Of a DNA stretch of 64,000 nucleotides, positions 48,003 through 58,209 are shown piece after piece. The position numbers and the translations under genes are program-made. Under the pieces are notes generated by a model. That model made no database searches, had not been told where the DNA came from, and saw only the letters and a list, made by a program, of their open reading frames with translations. The stretch is taken from NCBI RefSeq assembly GCF_000474215.1, contig NZ_BAUC01000013.1:1-64000 (forward strand). Direction: 5' to 3'. Within the stretch, counting starts at the first letter, position 1, and the number at the start of each line of letters is the position of its first letter. The DNA comes from Edwardsiella hoshinae NBRC 105699 = ATCC 33379 (GTDB lineage: Bacteria; Pseudomonadota; Gammaproteobacteria; Enterobacterales; Enterobacteriaceae).

Positions 48003-49238
48003 ATGCAGCGCTGGTTTATTTTATTAGCCTCAGGGGTCATTCTGTGCCAAGTGTCTTATATCAATATCTGGAGCCTGTTCCAGCAACCCCTGCTCGCCTA
48101 TATCCCAGGATCGACCATTTCCCAAGTCGTACTGGTCTACTCACTCCTGCTGATTTTTATTGGGCTGACGGCGCCCTTTGCCGGGCGGATGATGGACAAG
48201 TTTGGGCCGCGCATCGTCATCAGCGGAGGGTGCGCCGCATGGGCGCTGGCCTGGTATCTGGCCTCATTCTCTAGCCAGATGTGGCACCTGTATCTTACTG
48301 CCGGGATCCTGGCGGGGATTGCCGATGGCTTTATCTACACCAACTGCGTGGTCAACGTGGTGCGCTGGTTTCCGGATAAAAAAGGACTGGCCGGCGGCGT
48401 CATCGTCGCTTTCGCATCGCTGGGTCCTTTCATTTGGAAACCGATCGCGATGGCCTACTTCGATCCGAGCCACCCCACCGCATTCTACGCGCTTTCGGCG
48501 CTGATCTTCCTGCTAACCATGGTACTGCTGGCGCTGTTTCTTTCTGCGCCGCCCACCGACTATCAACCAGCGAGCAGCCGCCAAGGAAACGGGGCACCGC
48601 CATCCGCGCCGCTCAACACCCCCTCGATTTCCCCCAAGGGAATGGTGCGCGACCCGGCCTTCTATGTGGTGTTTCCCACCTTTAGCTTGGCAGTCGGTTC
48701 CGGCGCGGTGATGGTGGGACATTCGGTCGCTATCGCGGTCAATCAGTTGGGGCTAGACTTGGCCGATGCCGCCTCAACGGTCACCGTATTCGCCTTGTTT
48801 AATCTGGCCGGGCGCCTACTCTGGGGAGCGCTCTCTGATCGCTTCGGCCGCTTTATCTGCCAAGCAGCCATCTTTGCCCTCTACTGCCTTGGCGCCTTGG
48901 CGCTGATGCGCGCCGACACCTACCTGCTCTTCATGGCGGGCTGCGCCACTTTCGCCCTGTGTTGGGGCGGCTCCTACGCCATCTATCCGGCCATGATCTC
49001 GGAGCTGTGGGGCAGTCAGCATCTGGGCGTCAACTACGGCATTCTGTACCTGCTGGGGCCGGCGAGCGGCAGCCTGATCTTTCCGCGTATAGCAGCACAG
49101 GCCTACGAACAATCCGGCTCCTATGCCCAGGCCTACTACGCTATTATCGTTATCGCCCTGATCAGCCTCGTCGGCATGCTATGGTTGCAGAGGCAATACA
49201 AAAGGACACGGTTACACAAACAGAAGGAATGCGTTTAA
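48003..49238 (+). CDS. OFA-type MFS transporter
   Basis: A 411-aa MFS permease with 12 predicted segments. The opening WFILLASGVILCQVSYINIWSLF and the GRMMDKFGPR motif resemble the oxalate/formate antiporter (OFA) subfamily, which moves small carboxylates. It is the last gene of the dehydrogenase operon, with GGGAGG before its start. The likely job is uptake of the pathway substrate or export of its product; the solute is unknown. Confidence 0.8.
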   Translation: MQRWFILLASGVILCQVSYINIWSLFQQPLLAYIPGSTISQVVLVYSLLLIFIGLTAPFAGRMMDKFGPRIVISGGCAAWALAWYLASFSSQMWHLYLTAGILAGIADGFIYTNCVVNVVRWFPDKKGLAGGVIVAFASLGPFIWKPIAMAYFDPSHPTAFYALSALIFLLTMVLLALFLSAPPTDYQPASSRQGNGAPPSAPLNTPSISPKGMVRDPAFYVVFPTFSLAVGSGAVMVGHSVAIAVNQLGLDLADAASTVTVFALFNLAGRLLWGALSDRFGRFICQAAIFALYCLGALALMRADTYLLFMAGCATFALCWGGSYAIYPAMISELWGSQHLGVNYGILYLLGPASGSLIFPRIAAQAYEQSGSYAQAYYAIIVIALISLVGMLWLQRQYKRTRLHKQKECV

Positions 49239-49375
49239 TAAGTTGTATTTATTGAAAATATTAAAATAACTGGCGGTTGTGGGCGCGATCATAAAGCAAC
49301 AGAAAAGCGTTATCGCCCAGAAAGGGGCTTTGTTACCCTGCCTTGCAGGATATCTCCGCATAGGCTGGGGGCTAT

Positions 49376-50797
49376 ATGCCAAAGCACCTCTCCGACACGA
49401 TCTCATCCGCCCCAGCCATCGCTGCGGAGGTAGACTTAGTCGCGCTGCTCGCTGATCAGTGTATGAATGAATGGCTAATACAGATGGTCGAGCTGGGAGC
49501 CAGCATCGCCATCCTCGACCCTCATTTACACCTGCAACATGCGGTCGGCACGCATATACTTCCCCATGCCTGGCAGCCCGGTGTTATTGCGGCAAGCGCC
49601 GCTAGCCAGATCAGCGACGCGCATCCCGTAGCCTGGATCCCCCCAGGGAAACACAACTTGGCCTGTCTACGCGATTGGGCTAGCTATGCCTGGCTTCATC
49701 CCCCCTCTCACGCTACGCCACGTGCCATCCTCTGTGTCCTGTTACCCAAGCGGTTATATTCACCGATGTTTTTACTTATGATGCACCACTTTCGCTACAA
49801 CCTCAGCCAAGCAAACGCCAGCGCAGCAAGAGCCAGCAGCGCTGCCACAATACAACAGGATGATGCGGTAGATGGTCTGATCGGTAACGCGCCCGCGTTC
49901 CTATTAGCCAAAAATACGATGCTGCGTGTCGCCCGTGGTGACAGCTCTATTATGTTGAGTGGAGAAAGCGGCAGTGGTAAAGAGCTCTTCGCCCGGGCGA
50001 TCCATCGCCACAGCCCGCGCGCCGCCCGTCCCTTTGTCGCCATCAATTGTAGCGCGATCCCCAGCAGCCTGATCAGCAGCGAACTCTTCGGCTATCGCGA
50101 CGGTGCCTTCACCGGTGCTCGGCGCGGCGGTGCCAGCGGCCAATTTGAGTCGGCCAACGGCGGAACGCTGCTGCTGGATGAAATCGGTGAGCTGCCGCTG
50201 GATGCCCAGGCCATCCTGTTGCGTGTACTGGAGGAGCGCTCGGTGGTGCGTCTGGGCGATCACCGCGCCATTCCCATCGATGTCCGCATCATTACCGCCA
50301 CCAATCGTGACTTACAGCAAATGGTGCGGGAGCATACCTTTCGCCAGGATCTCTATTACCGGTTAAATGTCATTACTATCATGTTGCCCCCCTTGCGCCA
50401 GCGCCTACAGGATATTCCTTTGCTCGCCCACTTTTTTCTCCAACGCCTAAGTCATCGCCAACACCGCCCCGTCACCGCCATTGATGCTGATGCCATGGCA
50501 CGCCTGTGTGCCTACCATTGGCCTGGCAATATCCGCCAATTACGCAACGCGATTGAATGGGGGATCAACTTTGCCGAAGGCACCACACTGCGTAGCCACG
50601 ACTTACCGCCAGAACTTAACCAACCGGACACGGATAGCGAAGCCGCAGAAAGGAACGCCTCTAGCTATGAAGCCTGGGAGCGGCGTCAGATATATGCCCT
50701 GATGCAGCGCTATCGCGCTAATAAGACACGCATCGCCCAGGTTCTAGGCATTTCCCGCAGCACGCTATATAAAAAAATCCGCCATTACGGATTGTAA
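49376..50797 (+). CDS. Sigma-54-dependent enhancer-binding regulator
   Basis: A 473-aa activator. An unrecognised N-terminal sensor region (about 1-165, shorter than the AcoR type) is followed by an AAA+ sigma-54 activation domain and a Fis-type HTH at the end (RYRANKTRIAQVLGISRSTL). Walker A is GESGSGKE (196-203), the sigma-54 contact loop GAFTGA is 243-248, and Walker B is LLLDEI (265-270). Next to two -24/-12 promoters, it is the obvious local activator; its inducer is presumably the pathway compound. Its last codons overlap the secF-side terminator. Confidence 0.9.
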   Translation: MPKHLSDTISSAPAIAAEVDLVALLADQCMNEWLIQMVELGASIAILDPHLHLQHAVGTHILPHAWQPGVIAASAASQISDAHPVAWIPPGKHNLACLRDWASYAWLHPPSHATPRAILCVLLPKRLYSPMFLLMMHHFRYNLSQANASAARASSAATIQQDDAVDGLIGNAPAFLLAKNTMLRVARGDSSIMLSGESGSGKELFARAIHRHSPRAARPFVAINCSAIPSSLISSELFGYRDGAFTGARRGGASGQFESANGGTLLLDEIGELPLDAQAILLRVLEERSVVRLGDHRAIPIDVRIITATNRDLQQMVREHTFRQDLYYRLNVITIMLPPLRQRLQDIPLLAHFFLQRLSHRQHRPVTAIDADAMARLCAYHWPGNIRQLRNAIEWGINFAEGTTLRSHDLPPELNQPDTDSEAAERNASSYEAWERRQIYALMQRYRANKTRIAQVLGISRSTLYKKIRHYGL

Positions 50798-50806
50798 TGG
50801 CGGATT
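50771..50806 (-). terminator. Terminator of yajC-secD-secF, inside the end of the regulator gene
   Basis: A perfect 13-bp stem (AATCCGCCATTAC / GTAATGGCGGATT) with a five-base loop. On the minus strand it is followed by seven T, so it stops secDF transcription. On the plus strand the same bases encode the last residues and stop of the sigma-54 regulator. Confidence 0.85.
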
Positions 50807-50847
50807 GATCCTTCAGCACAGGCCGCCCTTGCGGCCCATCATGCCAC

Positions 50848-51816
50848 TTACGGCAACAGTGAAGGCTGGTCGGCTCCCTCTTTCTCCACCTTCTGCTGCA
50901 ACATGTGCTCGCGCTTCATGCCCAGCTTCAGCGCCAACGCGGACGCGACGTAAATGGAGGAGATGGTACCGATGGAGACCCCGATCAGCATGGTCAGAGA
51001 GAAGCCTTTCAGCATCGCGCCGCCGAAAACGTACAGGCAGAGTACCACCACCAAGGTCGTTGCCGAGGTCATGATGGTACGGCTCAGGGTCTGGGTCAGC
51101 GAGACGTTCACGATCTCGTACGGTGTACCGCGGCGGATCTTGCGGAAGTTCTCACGAATACGGTCAGAGACCACGATGCTGTCGTTGAGCGAGTAACCGA
51201 TCACTGACATCAGCGATGCCACGATGGTCAGGTCGATCTCAATGTGGAACAACGACAGTACCCCAAGCGTAATCACCACATCGTGCGCCAATGCCAGCAC
51301 CGCACCGAGCGCCAGACGCCACTCGAAACGGAAGCCGACGTAGATCAGGATACTGATCAGCGCCACCAGCAGCGCCATGCCGCCGGCCTGCGCCAAATCG
51401 CTGCCCACGCTCGGCCCGACGAACTCGATACGCTTGACGGAGGCATCCCCTTGGATGACCTGCTTGACCACCGCCACGACATGATTGCCCAGTTCCTGGC
51501 CTTGGTTGCCGCTGATCGGCGCCATGCGGATCATGATGTCACGACTGCTGCCGAAGTTCTGCACCACCGGCTCGTCGAAGCCGGACTTGACCAAAGCCGC
51601 ACGCATCGCATTGAGATCCGGGGCTTTCTCCACCGTCAGCTCAATCACCGTCCCGCCGGTGAAGTCCAGTCCCCAGTTGAAGCCCTTCACGTACATCACC
51701 AGGCAGGACGCCAGCAGCAGCAACCCGGAGATAGTGAAGGCAACGTAGTCCCAGCGCATAAAGTCGATGACTTTACGCCCGTGGTTCAGTTGTTCAACGC
51801 TATAATCTTGTGCCAT
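50848..51816 (-). CDS. secF: Protein-export membrane protein SecF
   Basis: A 322-aa inner-membrane protein of the SecDF complex with six membrane segments and a periplasmic domain after the first. It begins [22 protein letters not shown], like E. coli SecF (323 aa). With SecD it uses the proton gradient to pull exported proteins through SecYEG. It is separated by 10 bases from secD. Confidence 0.97.
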   Translation of the reverse strand: MAQDYSVEQLNHGRKVIDFMRWDYVAFTISGLLLLASCLVMYVKGFNWGLDFTGGTVIELTVEKAPDLNAMRAALVKSGFDEPVVQNFGSSRDIMIRMAPISGNQGQELGNHVVAVVKQVIQGDASVKRIEFVGPSVGSDLAQAGGMALLVALISILIYVGFRFEWRLALGAVLALAHDVVITLGVLSLFHIEIDLTIVASLMSVIGYSLNDSIVVSDRIRENFRKIRRGTPYEIVNVSLTQTLSRTIMTSATTLVVVLCLYVFGGAMLKGFSLTMLIGVSIGTISSIYVASALALKLGMKREHMLQQKVEKEGADQPSLLP

Positions 51817-51826
51817 TCCCTACCCC

Positions 51827-53683
51827 TTAGATAGACAGCTTGTTGATGCGCTTGCCGCCGTACAGCAGGTTGACAATGGCGCGCGTACCGACAATGGCGG
51901 TAAACATCGAGGTCGCCACACCGATAGCCGTAGTGATGGCGAAGCCCTTGATGGAGCCGGTACCCACGGCGTACAGGATCACGGCGGTGATCAGCGTGGT
52001 CACGTTGGCGTCGATGATACTGGAGAACGCGCCCTTGTAGCCCTCATGGATCGCCTGCTGCACGGTTCGCCCGTTGCGCAGCTCCTCCTTGATACGCTCG
52101 TTGATCAACACGTTGGCATCCACCGCCACCGCCAAGGTCAACACGATCCCCGCGATGCCTGGCATGGTCAGGGTTGCCCCCGGTAGCAGCGACATTACCC
52201 CGACGATCATCACCAGGTTAGCCAGCAGCGCCGTGGTGGCGATCAGGCCAAACTTCTTGTAGAACACCACCATGAAGATGATGGAGGCCACCAGACCCCA
52301 TAGGCAGGCTTCCAGCCCCTGTTGGATGTTCTGCATCCCTAGGGTTGGGCCGATCGTCCGCTCTTCCACGATCTGGATCGGCGCGATCAGCGCACCGGCA
52401 CGCAACAGCAAGGAGAGCTGACGCGCCTCGGCAGGGTTGTCGATGCCGGTGATACGGAAGCTGTTCCCCAGACGCGACTGGATCGTGGCGACGTTGATCA
52501 CTTCTTCCTGTTTCACCAGAATCGGCTTGCCGTTAGCATCTTTCTTACCGCTGTCCTTATACTCCACGAACAGGGTGGCCATCGGCTTACCGATGTTATC
52601 CTTAGTGAAGTTGGACATGGTGCTACCGCCGGCGCTATCGAGAGAGATATTCACCTGCGGGCGGTTGAACTCATCCTGGCTGGAGGTCGAGTCGGTAATA
52701 TGGTCACCGGTCAAGATCACCCGCTTATACAGTACCACCGGACGACCGTCACGGGTGTACTTCACTTCGGAGTCGCCCGGAACACGGCCGCTCGCAGCGG
52801 CCTGCGCATCCACGTTGCTGTTCACCAGACGGAATTCCAAGGTGGCGGTTGCCCCGAGGATCTCTTTGGCGCGCGCGGTGTCTTGAATACCCGGCAGTTC
52901 GACGACGATGCGGTCAGCGCCCTGACGCTGCACCAGCGGCTCGGCGACACCCAGTTGGTTCACACGGTTACGGAGGATGTTAATGTTCTGCTGTACCGCA
53001 TATTCGCGGGCTTCGCGCAGACGATCATCGCTCATCACCGCTTTCAGCGTGGTATCGCCCACGTTGCTGAACACCAGATCGCGATGGCGTGACGACAGAT
53101 AGTCATTCGCCTGGCTACGCGCCGCGGCATCACGGAAATGGATTTCTACCCCACCGCTGGCGGGATCGGGCAGCTTACGAATGGTAGAATAGGCGATGCC
53201 TTTCTCACGCAGATCGCTGCGCAGCGTATCCATGGTCTGCTCTTGCAACTTGCTCAGCGCAGTGTCCATGTCTACCTGCATCAAGAAATGCACGCCACCA
53301 CGCAGGTCGAGACCCAGCTTCATCGGCTCGGCGCCGATCATCTCCATCCACTTCGGCGTAGCGGGAGCCAGGTTCAGCGCCACAACATATTTGTCACCCA
53401 GCGTGTCGACCAGCGCCTCACGCGCCCGCAGCTGAATGTCGGTATCAGTAAAGCGTGCCAGGATGGCACCATTTTCCAGCGCAATGGATTTGCTGGGGAT
53501 ATGCTGCTTTTCCAGCACATCACGGACTTGGACCAGTGTTGACTCACTGGCGGCGACACCGCGCGCGCCAGTGATTTGAACAGCCGGATCCTCGCCATAA
53601 AGGTTAGGGAGCGCATATAGCAGACCGATGACCAACGCCACGATCAGCATGATGTACTTCCACAAAGGATAACGGTTTAACAC
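51827..53683 (-). CDS. secD: Protein-export membrane protein SecD
   Basis: A 618-aa partner of SecF (E. coli 615 aa). The first membrane segment ([20 protein letters not shown]) is followed by the large periplasmic P1 domain (about 30-445, with [16 protein letters not shown]) and five more segments. It carries the conserved RND-type Asp in the membrane ([19 protein letters not shown]). It lies downstream of yajC. Confidence 0.97.
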   Translation of the reverse strand: MLNRYPLWKYIMLIVALVIGLLYALPNLYGEDPAVQITGARGVAASESTLVQVRDVLEKQHIPSKSIALENGAILARFTDTDIQLRAREALVDTLGDKYVVALNLAPATPKWMEMIGAEPMKLGLDLRGGVHFLMQVDMDTALSKLQEQTMDTLRSDLREKGIAYSTIRKLPDPASGGVEIHFRDAAARSQANDYLSSRHRDLVFSNVGDTTLKAVMSDDRLREAREYAVQQNINILRNRVNQLGVAEPLVQRQGADRIVVELPGIQDTARAKEILGATATLEFRLVNSNVDAQAAASGRVPGDSEVKYTRDGRPVVLYKRVILTGDHITDSTSSQDEFNRPQVNISLDSAGGSTMSNFTKDNIGKPMATLFVEYKDSGKKDANGKPILVKQEEVINVATIQSRLGNSFRITGIDNPAEARQLSLLLRAGALIAPIQIVEERTIGPTLGMQNIQQGLEACLWGLVASIIFMVVFYKKFGLIATTALLANLVMIVGVMSLLPGATLTMPGIAGIVLTLAVAVDANVLINERIKEELRNGRTVQQAIHEGYKGAFSSIIDANVTTLITAVILYAVGTGSIKGFAITTAIGVATSMFTAIVGTRAIVNLLYGGKRINKLSI

Positions 53684-53710
53684 GGCAGTTCCCTTAGGGA
53701 AAATCGAAAA

Positions 53711-54043
53711 TTACAGCGCTTTCATCGTACCTTTCGGCAGGACAGCGGTCACGAAGTCACGCTTGATGATCACTTCGGTAGTGTCATTCAGCGCAATGGC
53801 GATGTAGCCGGTTTCAGCCACTTTGGTCACCCGGCCAATCAGACCACCGTTGGTCAACACCTCGTCACCCTTACCGATGGAATCCATCAGTTTCTTATGT
53901 TCCTTGGCGCGTTTTTGCTGCGGACGCAGGATCATAAAGTAGAAAATCAGGCCGAATACCACCAGCATGATCACCAGAGAGTACGGACTACCCTGCGCCG
54001 GAGCCCCTGCAGATGCAACAGCGTCAGAAATGAATAAACTCAT
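53711..54043 (-). CDS. yajC: Sec translocase accessory protein YajC
   Basis: A 110-aa small membrane protein with a single membrane span (about 20-40, SLVIMLVVFGLIFYFMILRPQ) and a cytosolic tail. It accompanies SecDF. The ATG at 54043 (MSLFISDAVASAGAPAQGSP) matches E. coli length and sequence; the longer start would add five residues. Confidence 0.96.
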   Translation of the reverse strand: MSLFISDAVASAGAPAQGSPYSLVIMLVVFGLIFYFMILRPQQKRAKEHKKLMDSIGKGDEVLTNGGLIGRVTKVAETGYIAIALNDTTEVIIKRDFVTAVLPKGTMKAL

Positions 54044-54181
54044 CGAAATATCCCTCATTAATTACTATAGATAGCAACAACACACTGCCAAAGCACTGTA
54101 AGTGCATTAAATCGGCCAGATCCATTTCCCGACCGACCTAACTTTTTCACGCTACCGGCCCCTCCTTTCGCCCGCAGGCGA

Positions 54182-55354
<1,173 letters not shown>

Positions 55355-55463
55355 TCATGCCCTTGCGGCATTCCCGACGCAGCGGGAAACCGACTTGCTG
55401 GCACCGCTCGGCGCCGCGTTGAGGCGAAAAATGACCCGCCGCATGGGGCGGGCCGCGTCATGA

Positions 55464-56537
55464 TCAGGCTGAGGTGATGCACTCCTGCTCAGCCTGGGGA
55501 TTACGGGTAATATACATGGCATCCCCGTAACTAAAGAAACGATATTGCTGCGCCACTGCCTCGTGGTAGGCATTCAAGGTATGGCGATAACCCGCGAAGG
55601 CCGAAACCAGCATGATCAATGTAGACTCCGGCAGGTGGAAGTTGGTGATCAGAGCATCAATCACCTGATAGTGATAGCCCGGATAGATAAAGATCTGGGT
55701 ATCATCGAAGAAAGGCGCGATCAAGGCCGACTGGCTGGCCGCCGCCGCGCTCTCTAACGAGCGCACCGAGGTGGTACCGACCGCAATCACGCGATTACCC
55801 CGCGCCTTGCACGCCAGCACCGCATCCACCACCTCCTGCGGCACTTCGGCGTACTCGGAGTGCATGATGTGATCTTCGATGCTTTCGACCCGCACCGGCT
55901 GGAACGTGCCCGCCCCGACATGCAGGGTGACGAAAGCCATCTCTACCCCTTTGGCGCGCAGGCGGTCGAGCAGCGGCTGATCGAAATGCAGGCCGGCCGT
56001 CGGAGCCGCCACCGCCCCCGGGCGTGTGCTGTATACCGTCTGATAGAGTTCGCGATCCGCATGTTCGTCTGGACGATCAATATAGGGCGGCAGCGGCATA
56101 TGACCGACGGCGTTGAGGATAGTCAACACATCGCGCTCATCCTCGAATCCCAATTCAAATAAGGTATCGTGACGCGCCAACATCGTGGCACGGATCTCCT
56201 CATTGTCGCCCAGCAACAATTCAGCGCCCGGCTTCGGCGCCTTGGAGGCACGCACATGTGCCAATACGCGTGCGCGATCCAGCACCCGCTCGACCAAGAC
56301 TTCGATCTTACCGCCGCTGGCCTTACGGCCAAACAGACGCGCCGGGATCACCCGGGTATTGTTGAAGACCAACAGATCGCCTGGCTGGAGTTTGTCGACG
56401 ATGTCCGTGAATACCCCGTGCTCCAGCTTACCCGTCGGCCCATCCAACGACAGCAAACGGCAGGCGCTACGCTGTGCTTGAGGATAACGGGCGATCAGTT
56501 CATCGGGCAGTTCGAAGGTAAAGTCAGAGACACGCAT
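55464..56537 (-). CDS. queA: S-adenosylmethionine:tRNA ribosyltransferase-isomerase
   Basis: A 357-aa enzyme that transfers and isomerises the ribosyl group of SAM onto preQ1-tRNA to give epoxyqueuosine. Family stretches [48 protein letters not shown] and [14 protein letters not shown] are present. It forms the queuosine pair with tgt, which starts 148 bases downstream. acpH is divergent. Confidence 0.97.
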   Translation of the reverse strand: MRVSDFTFELPDELIARYPQAQRSACRLLSLDGPTGKLEHGVFTDIVDKLQPGDLLVFNNTRVIPARLFGRKASGGKIEVLVERVLDRARVLAHVRASKAPKPGAELLLGDNEEIRATMLARHDTLFELGFEDERDVLTILNAVGHMPLPPYIDRPDEHADRELYQTVYSTRPGAVAAPTAGLHFDQPLLDRLRAKGVEMAFVTLHVGAGTFQPVRVESIEDHIMHSEYAEVPQEVVDAVLACKARGNRVIAVGTTSVRSLESAAAASQSALIAPFFDDTQIFIYPGYHYQVIDALITNFHLPESTLIMLVSAFAGYRHTLNAYHEAVAQQYRFFSYGDAMYITRNPQAEQECITSA

Positions 56538-56700
56538 GATTTAGGTTCACTATATAATTGACAGTAATACGCCGAAGACAAGCGGCTTAGTCTAGAGCCG
56601 GCGGCGATAGGCTGCAACCGCAGATACCGCCCCAAGGCAAATTAGCGTGCAAAACCAACGCGCGCTGGCTCCGTACACGCCGCTCCCTTATACTCGGCGG

Positions 56701-57282
56701 ATGAATTTTCTGGCCCATCTCCACCTCGCCGCCTTGGCGGACAGCTCGCTGCTCGGCAATCTGCTGGCCGACTTTGTGCGCGGCGATCCGCAGCCCTATT
56801 ACGATGATGTCGTCTGTGCCGGCATCCGCATGCATCGCCGCGTCGACCGCATCACGGATGGGCTGCCGCAAGTGCGCGCCGCGCGGGCTTGGTTTAGCGC
56901 CGAGTGCCGGCGCATCGCCCCAATCACCCTGGATATCGTCTGGGATCACTTCCTGGCCCGCGATTGGACACGTCTAGAGCCGAATCAACCGTTGGCGCAC
57001 TTTGTCGCGCATGCCGCGCGCACCATCCAACCCCAACTGGACGCGACCCCCGCAAGCTTTCAGCACCTCAATCATCATCTGTGGCAGGAGCGCTGGCTAC
57101 AGCGATACGCCGAATTGCCCTTCCTGGCCCGCGTGCTGAATGGCATGGCGCAACGCCGTCCTCGCCTGGCCGCCCTGAGCGGCTCTTTTCGCGATATCGA
57201 ACGCCACTATGCCCAGTTCGAGCGGCAATTCTGGGATTTCTATCCGCAAATGATGCAACAAGCGCGAGAGCGCACACTGTAA
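56701..57282 (+). CDS. acpH: Acyl carrier protein phosphodiesterase AcpH
   Basis: A 193-aa HD-like hydrolase that removes the 4'-phosphopantetheine arm from holo-ACP; the same length as E. coli AcpH. The opening [28 protein letters not shown] and [12 protein letters not shown] carry the metal-binding His/Asp residues. The ATG at 56701 fits the family. It is divergent from queA as in E. coli. Confidence 0.95.
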   Translation: MNFLAHLHLAALADSSLLGNLLADFVRGDPQPYYDDVVCAGIRMHRRVDRITDGLPQVRAARAWFSAECRRIAPITLDIVWDHFLARDWTRLEPNQPLAHFVAHAARTIQPQLDATPASFQHLNHHLWQERWLQRYAELPFLARVLNGMAQRRPRLAALSGSFRDIERHYAQFERQFWDFYPQMMQQARERTL

Positions 57283-57538
57283 TCTATGCCTGACATCGAA
57301 AGGACATATTGATAACAAAATTCACACAGAAAGGATTGCTAAAATACGACATTGCGTTATGGTTTTAGCACTGTCAGGCCTAGATTTACTGTAATCTGGC
57401 CATTGCGCGTAAAAGATGATTGGCGCAGGCTATCATATCGATTGGTGTTTCACGCTTTATTTACAAACATCGACTTCGTATAGTTGTCGCCAGTTAAAGA
57501 TTATATAACCTATTGAATACTATTTAACGGGAGTTATT
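57283..57538. other. Leader region of the peroxiredoxin gene
   Basis: 256 bases with no gene, clearly AT-richer than its surroundings. It contains an OxyR-like site (57419-57455), and a strong ribosome binding site (GGGAG) close to the start codon. The promoter itself was not resolved. Confidence 0.55.
57419..57455. promoter_or_regulatory. Candidate OxyR binding site
   Basis: The spacing ATTG-N7-CTAT-N7-ATTG-N7-ACGC follows the OxyR consensus ATAG-N7-CTAT-N7-ATAG-N7-CTAT. Three of four half-sites fit well; the last is poor. It sits 84 bases upstream of a peroxiredoxin gene, a typical OxyR target. Confidence 0.6.
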
Positions 57539-58141
57539 ATGGTCCTGGTTTCTCGTCAAGCACCTGACTTTACCGCTGCCGCCGTGATGGGTAACGGCGA
57601 AATCGTTGATAAATTCAACTTCAAAGCCTTCACCCAGGGTAAACCGGTTGTAGTGTTCTTCTGGCCGATGGACTTCACCTTCGTCTGCCCGTCAGAACTG
57701 ATCGCTTTCGATCACCGTTATAAAGAATTCCAGGCTCGTGGCGTCGAAGTCGTCGGCGTCTCCATGGACTCTGAGTTCGTCCACAACGCCTGGCGTAAAA
57801 CCCCGGTCGATAAGGGCGGTATCGGCGAAGTCCAGTACCCGCTGGTTGCCGACGTGAAGCATGAAATCATGCGTGCCTATGGCATCGAGCATCCGGAAGA
57901 AGGCGTCGCACTGCGCGGCTCTTTCCTGATCGACAAAGAGGGTATCGTACGTCACCAGGTGGTCAACGATCTGCCGCTGGGACGTAACGTCGATGAAATG
58001 CTGCGCATGGTCGACGCCATGCAGTTCCACGAAGAGCACGGCGATGTTTGCCCGGCTCAGTGGGAAAAAGGCAAAGCTGGCATGGGTGCCTCACCGGACG
58101 GTGTCGCGAAATACCTGACTGAAAACGCCGACCAGCTGTAA
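57539..58141 (+). CDS. 2-Cys peroxiredoxin (AhpC/TsaA family)
   Basis: A 200-aa typical 2-Cys peroxiredoxin. The peroxidatic Cys50 is in FTFVCPSE and the resolving Cys171 in DVCPAQW. It reduces H2O2, organic peroxides and peroxynitrite. Codon use is strongly biased to abundant-tRNA codons, so the protein is probably abundant. No AhpF partner gene is next to it, so the electron donor may be thioredoxin. A terminator follows. I would name it tsaA/ahpC, but I leave the symbol open because both names are used. Confidence 0.95.
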   Translation: MVLVSRQAPDFTAAAVMGNGEIVDKFNFKAFTQGKPVVVFFWPMDFTFVCPSELIAFDHRYKEFQARGVEVVGVSMDSEFVHNAWRKTPVDKGGIGEVQYPLVADVKHEIMRAYGIEHPEEGVALRGSFLIDKEGIVRHQVVNDLPLGRNVDEMLRMVDAMQFHEEHGDVCPAQWEKGKAGMGASPDGVAKYLTENADQL

Positions 58142-58163
58142 TCTACGCGCCTCACGCGATGAA

Positions 58164-58189
58164 AAAGCGGCCAGATGGCCGCTTTTTTT
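58164..58189. terminator. Bidirectional terminator between the peroxiredoxin gene and malZ
   Basis: AGCGGCC / GGCCGCT stem with T-runs in both directions (seven T on plus, five on minus). It ends both convergent transcripts. Confidence 0.85.
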
Positions 58190-58209
58190 ATCGTTGTCGC
58201 CTGGGCGAA

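Noticed and set aside
49290-49320. -24/-12 element before the sigma-54 regulator gene
   Set aside because: A TGGCGG...GC stretch near 49272 has a spacing of 9 rather than 10 bases, so it was not called.
37728-50797. Calling the cluster a bile-acid (bai) operon
   Set aside because: Only the oxidoreductase, SDR and MFS families are shared; the CoA ligase, CoA transferase and 7-alpha-dehydratase are missing.
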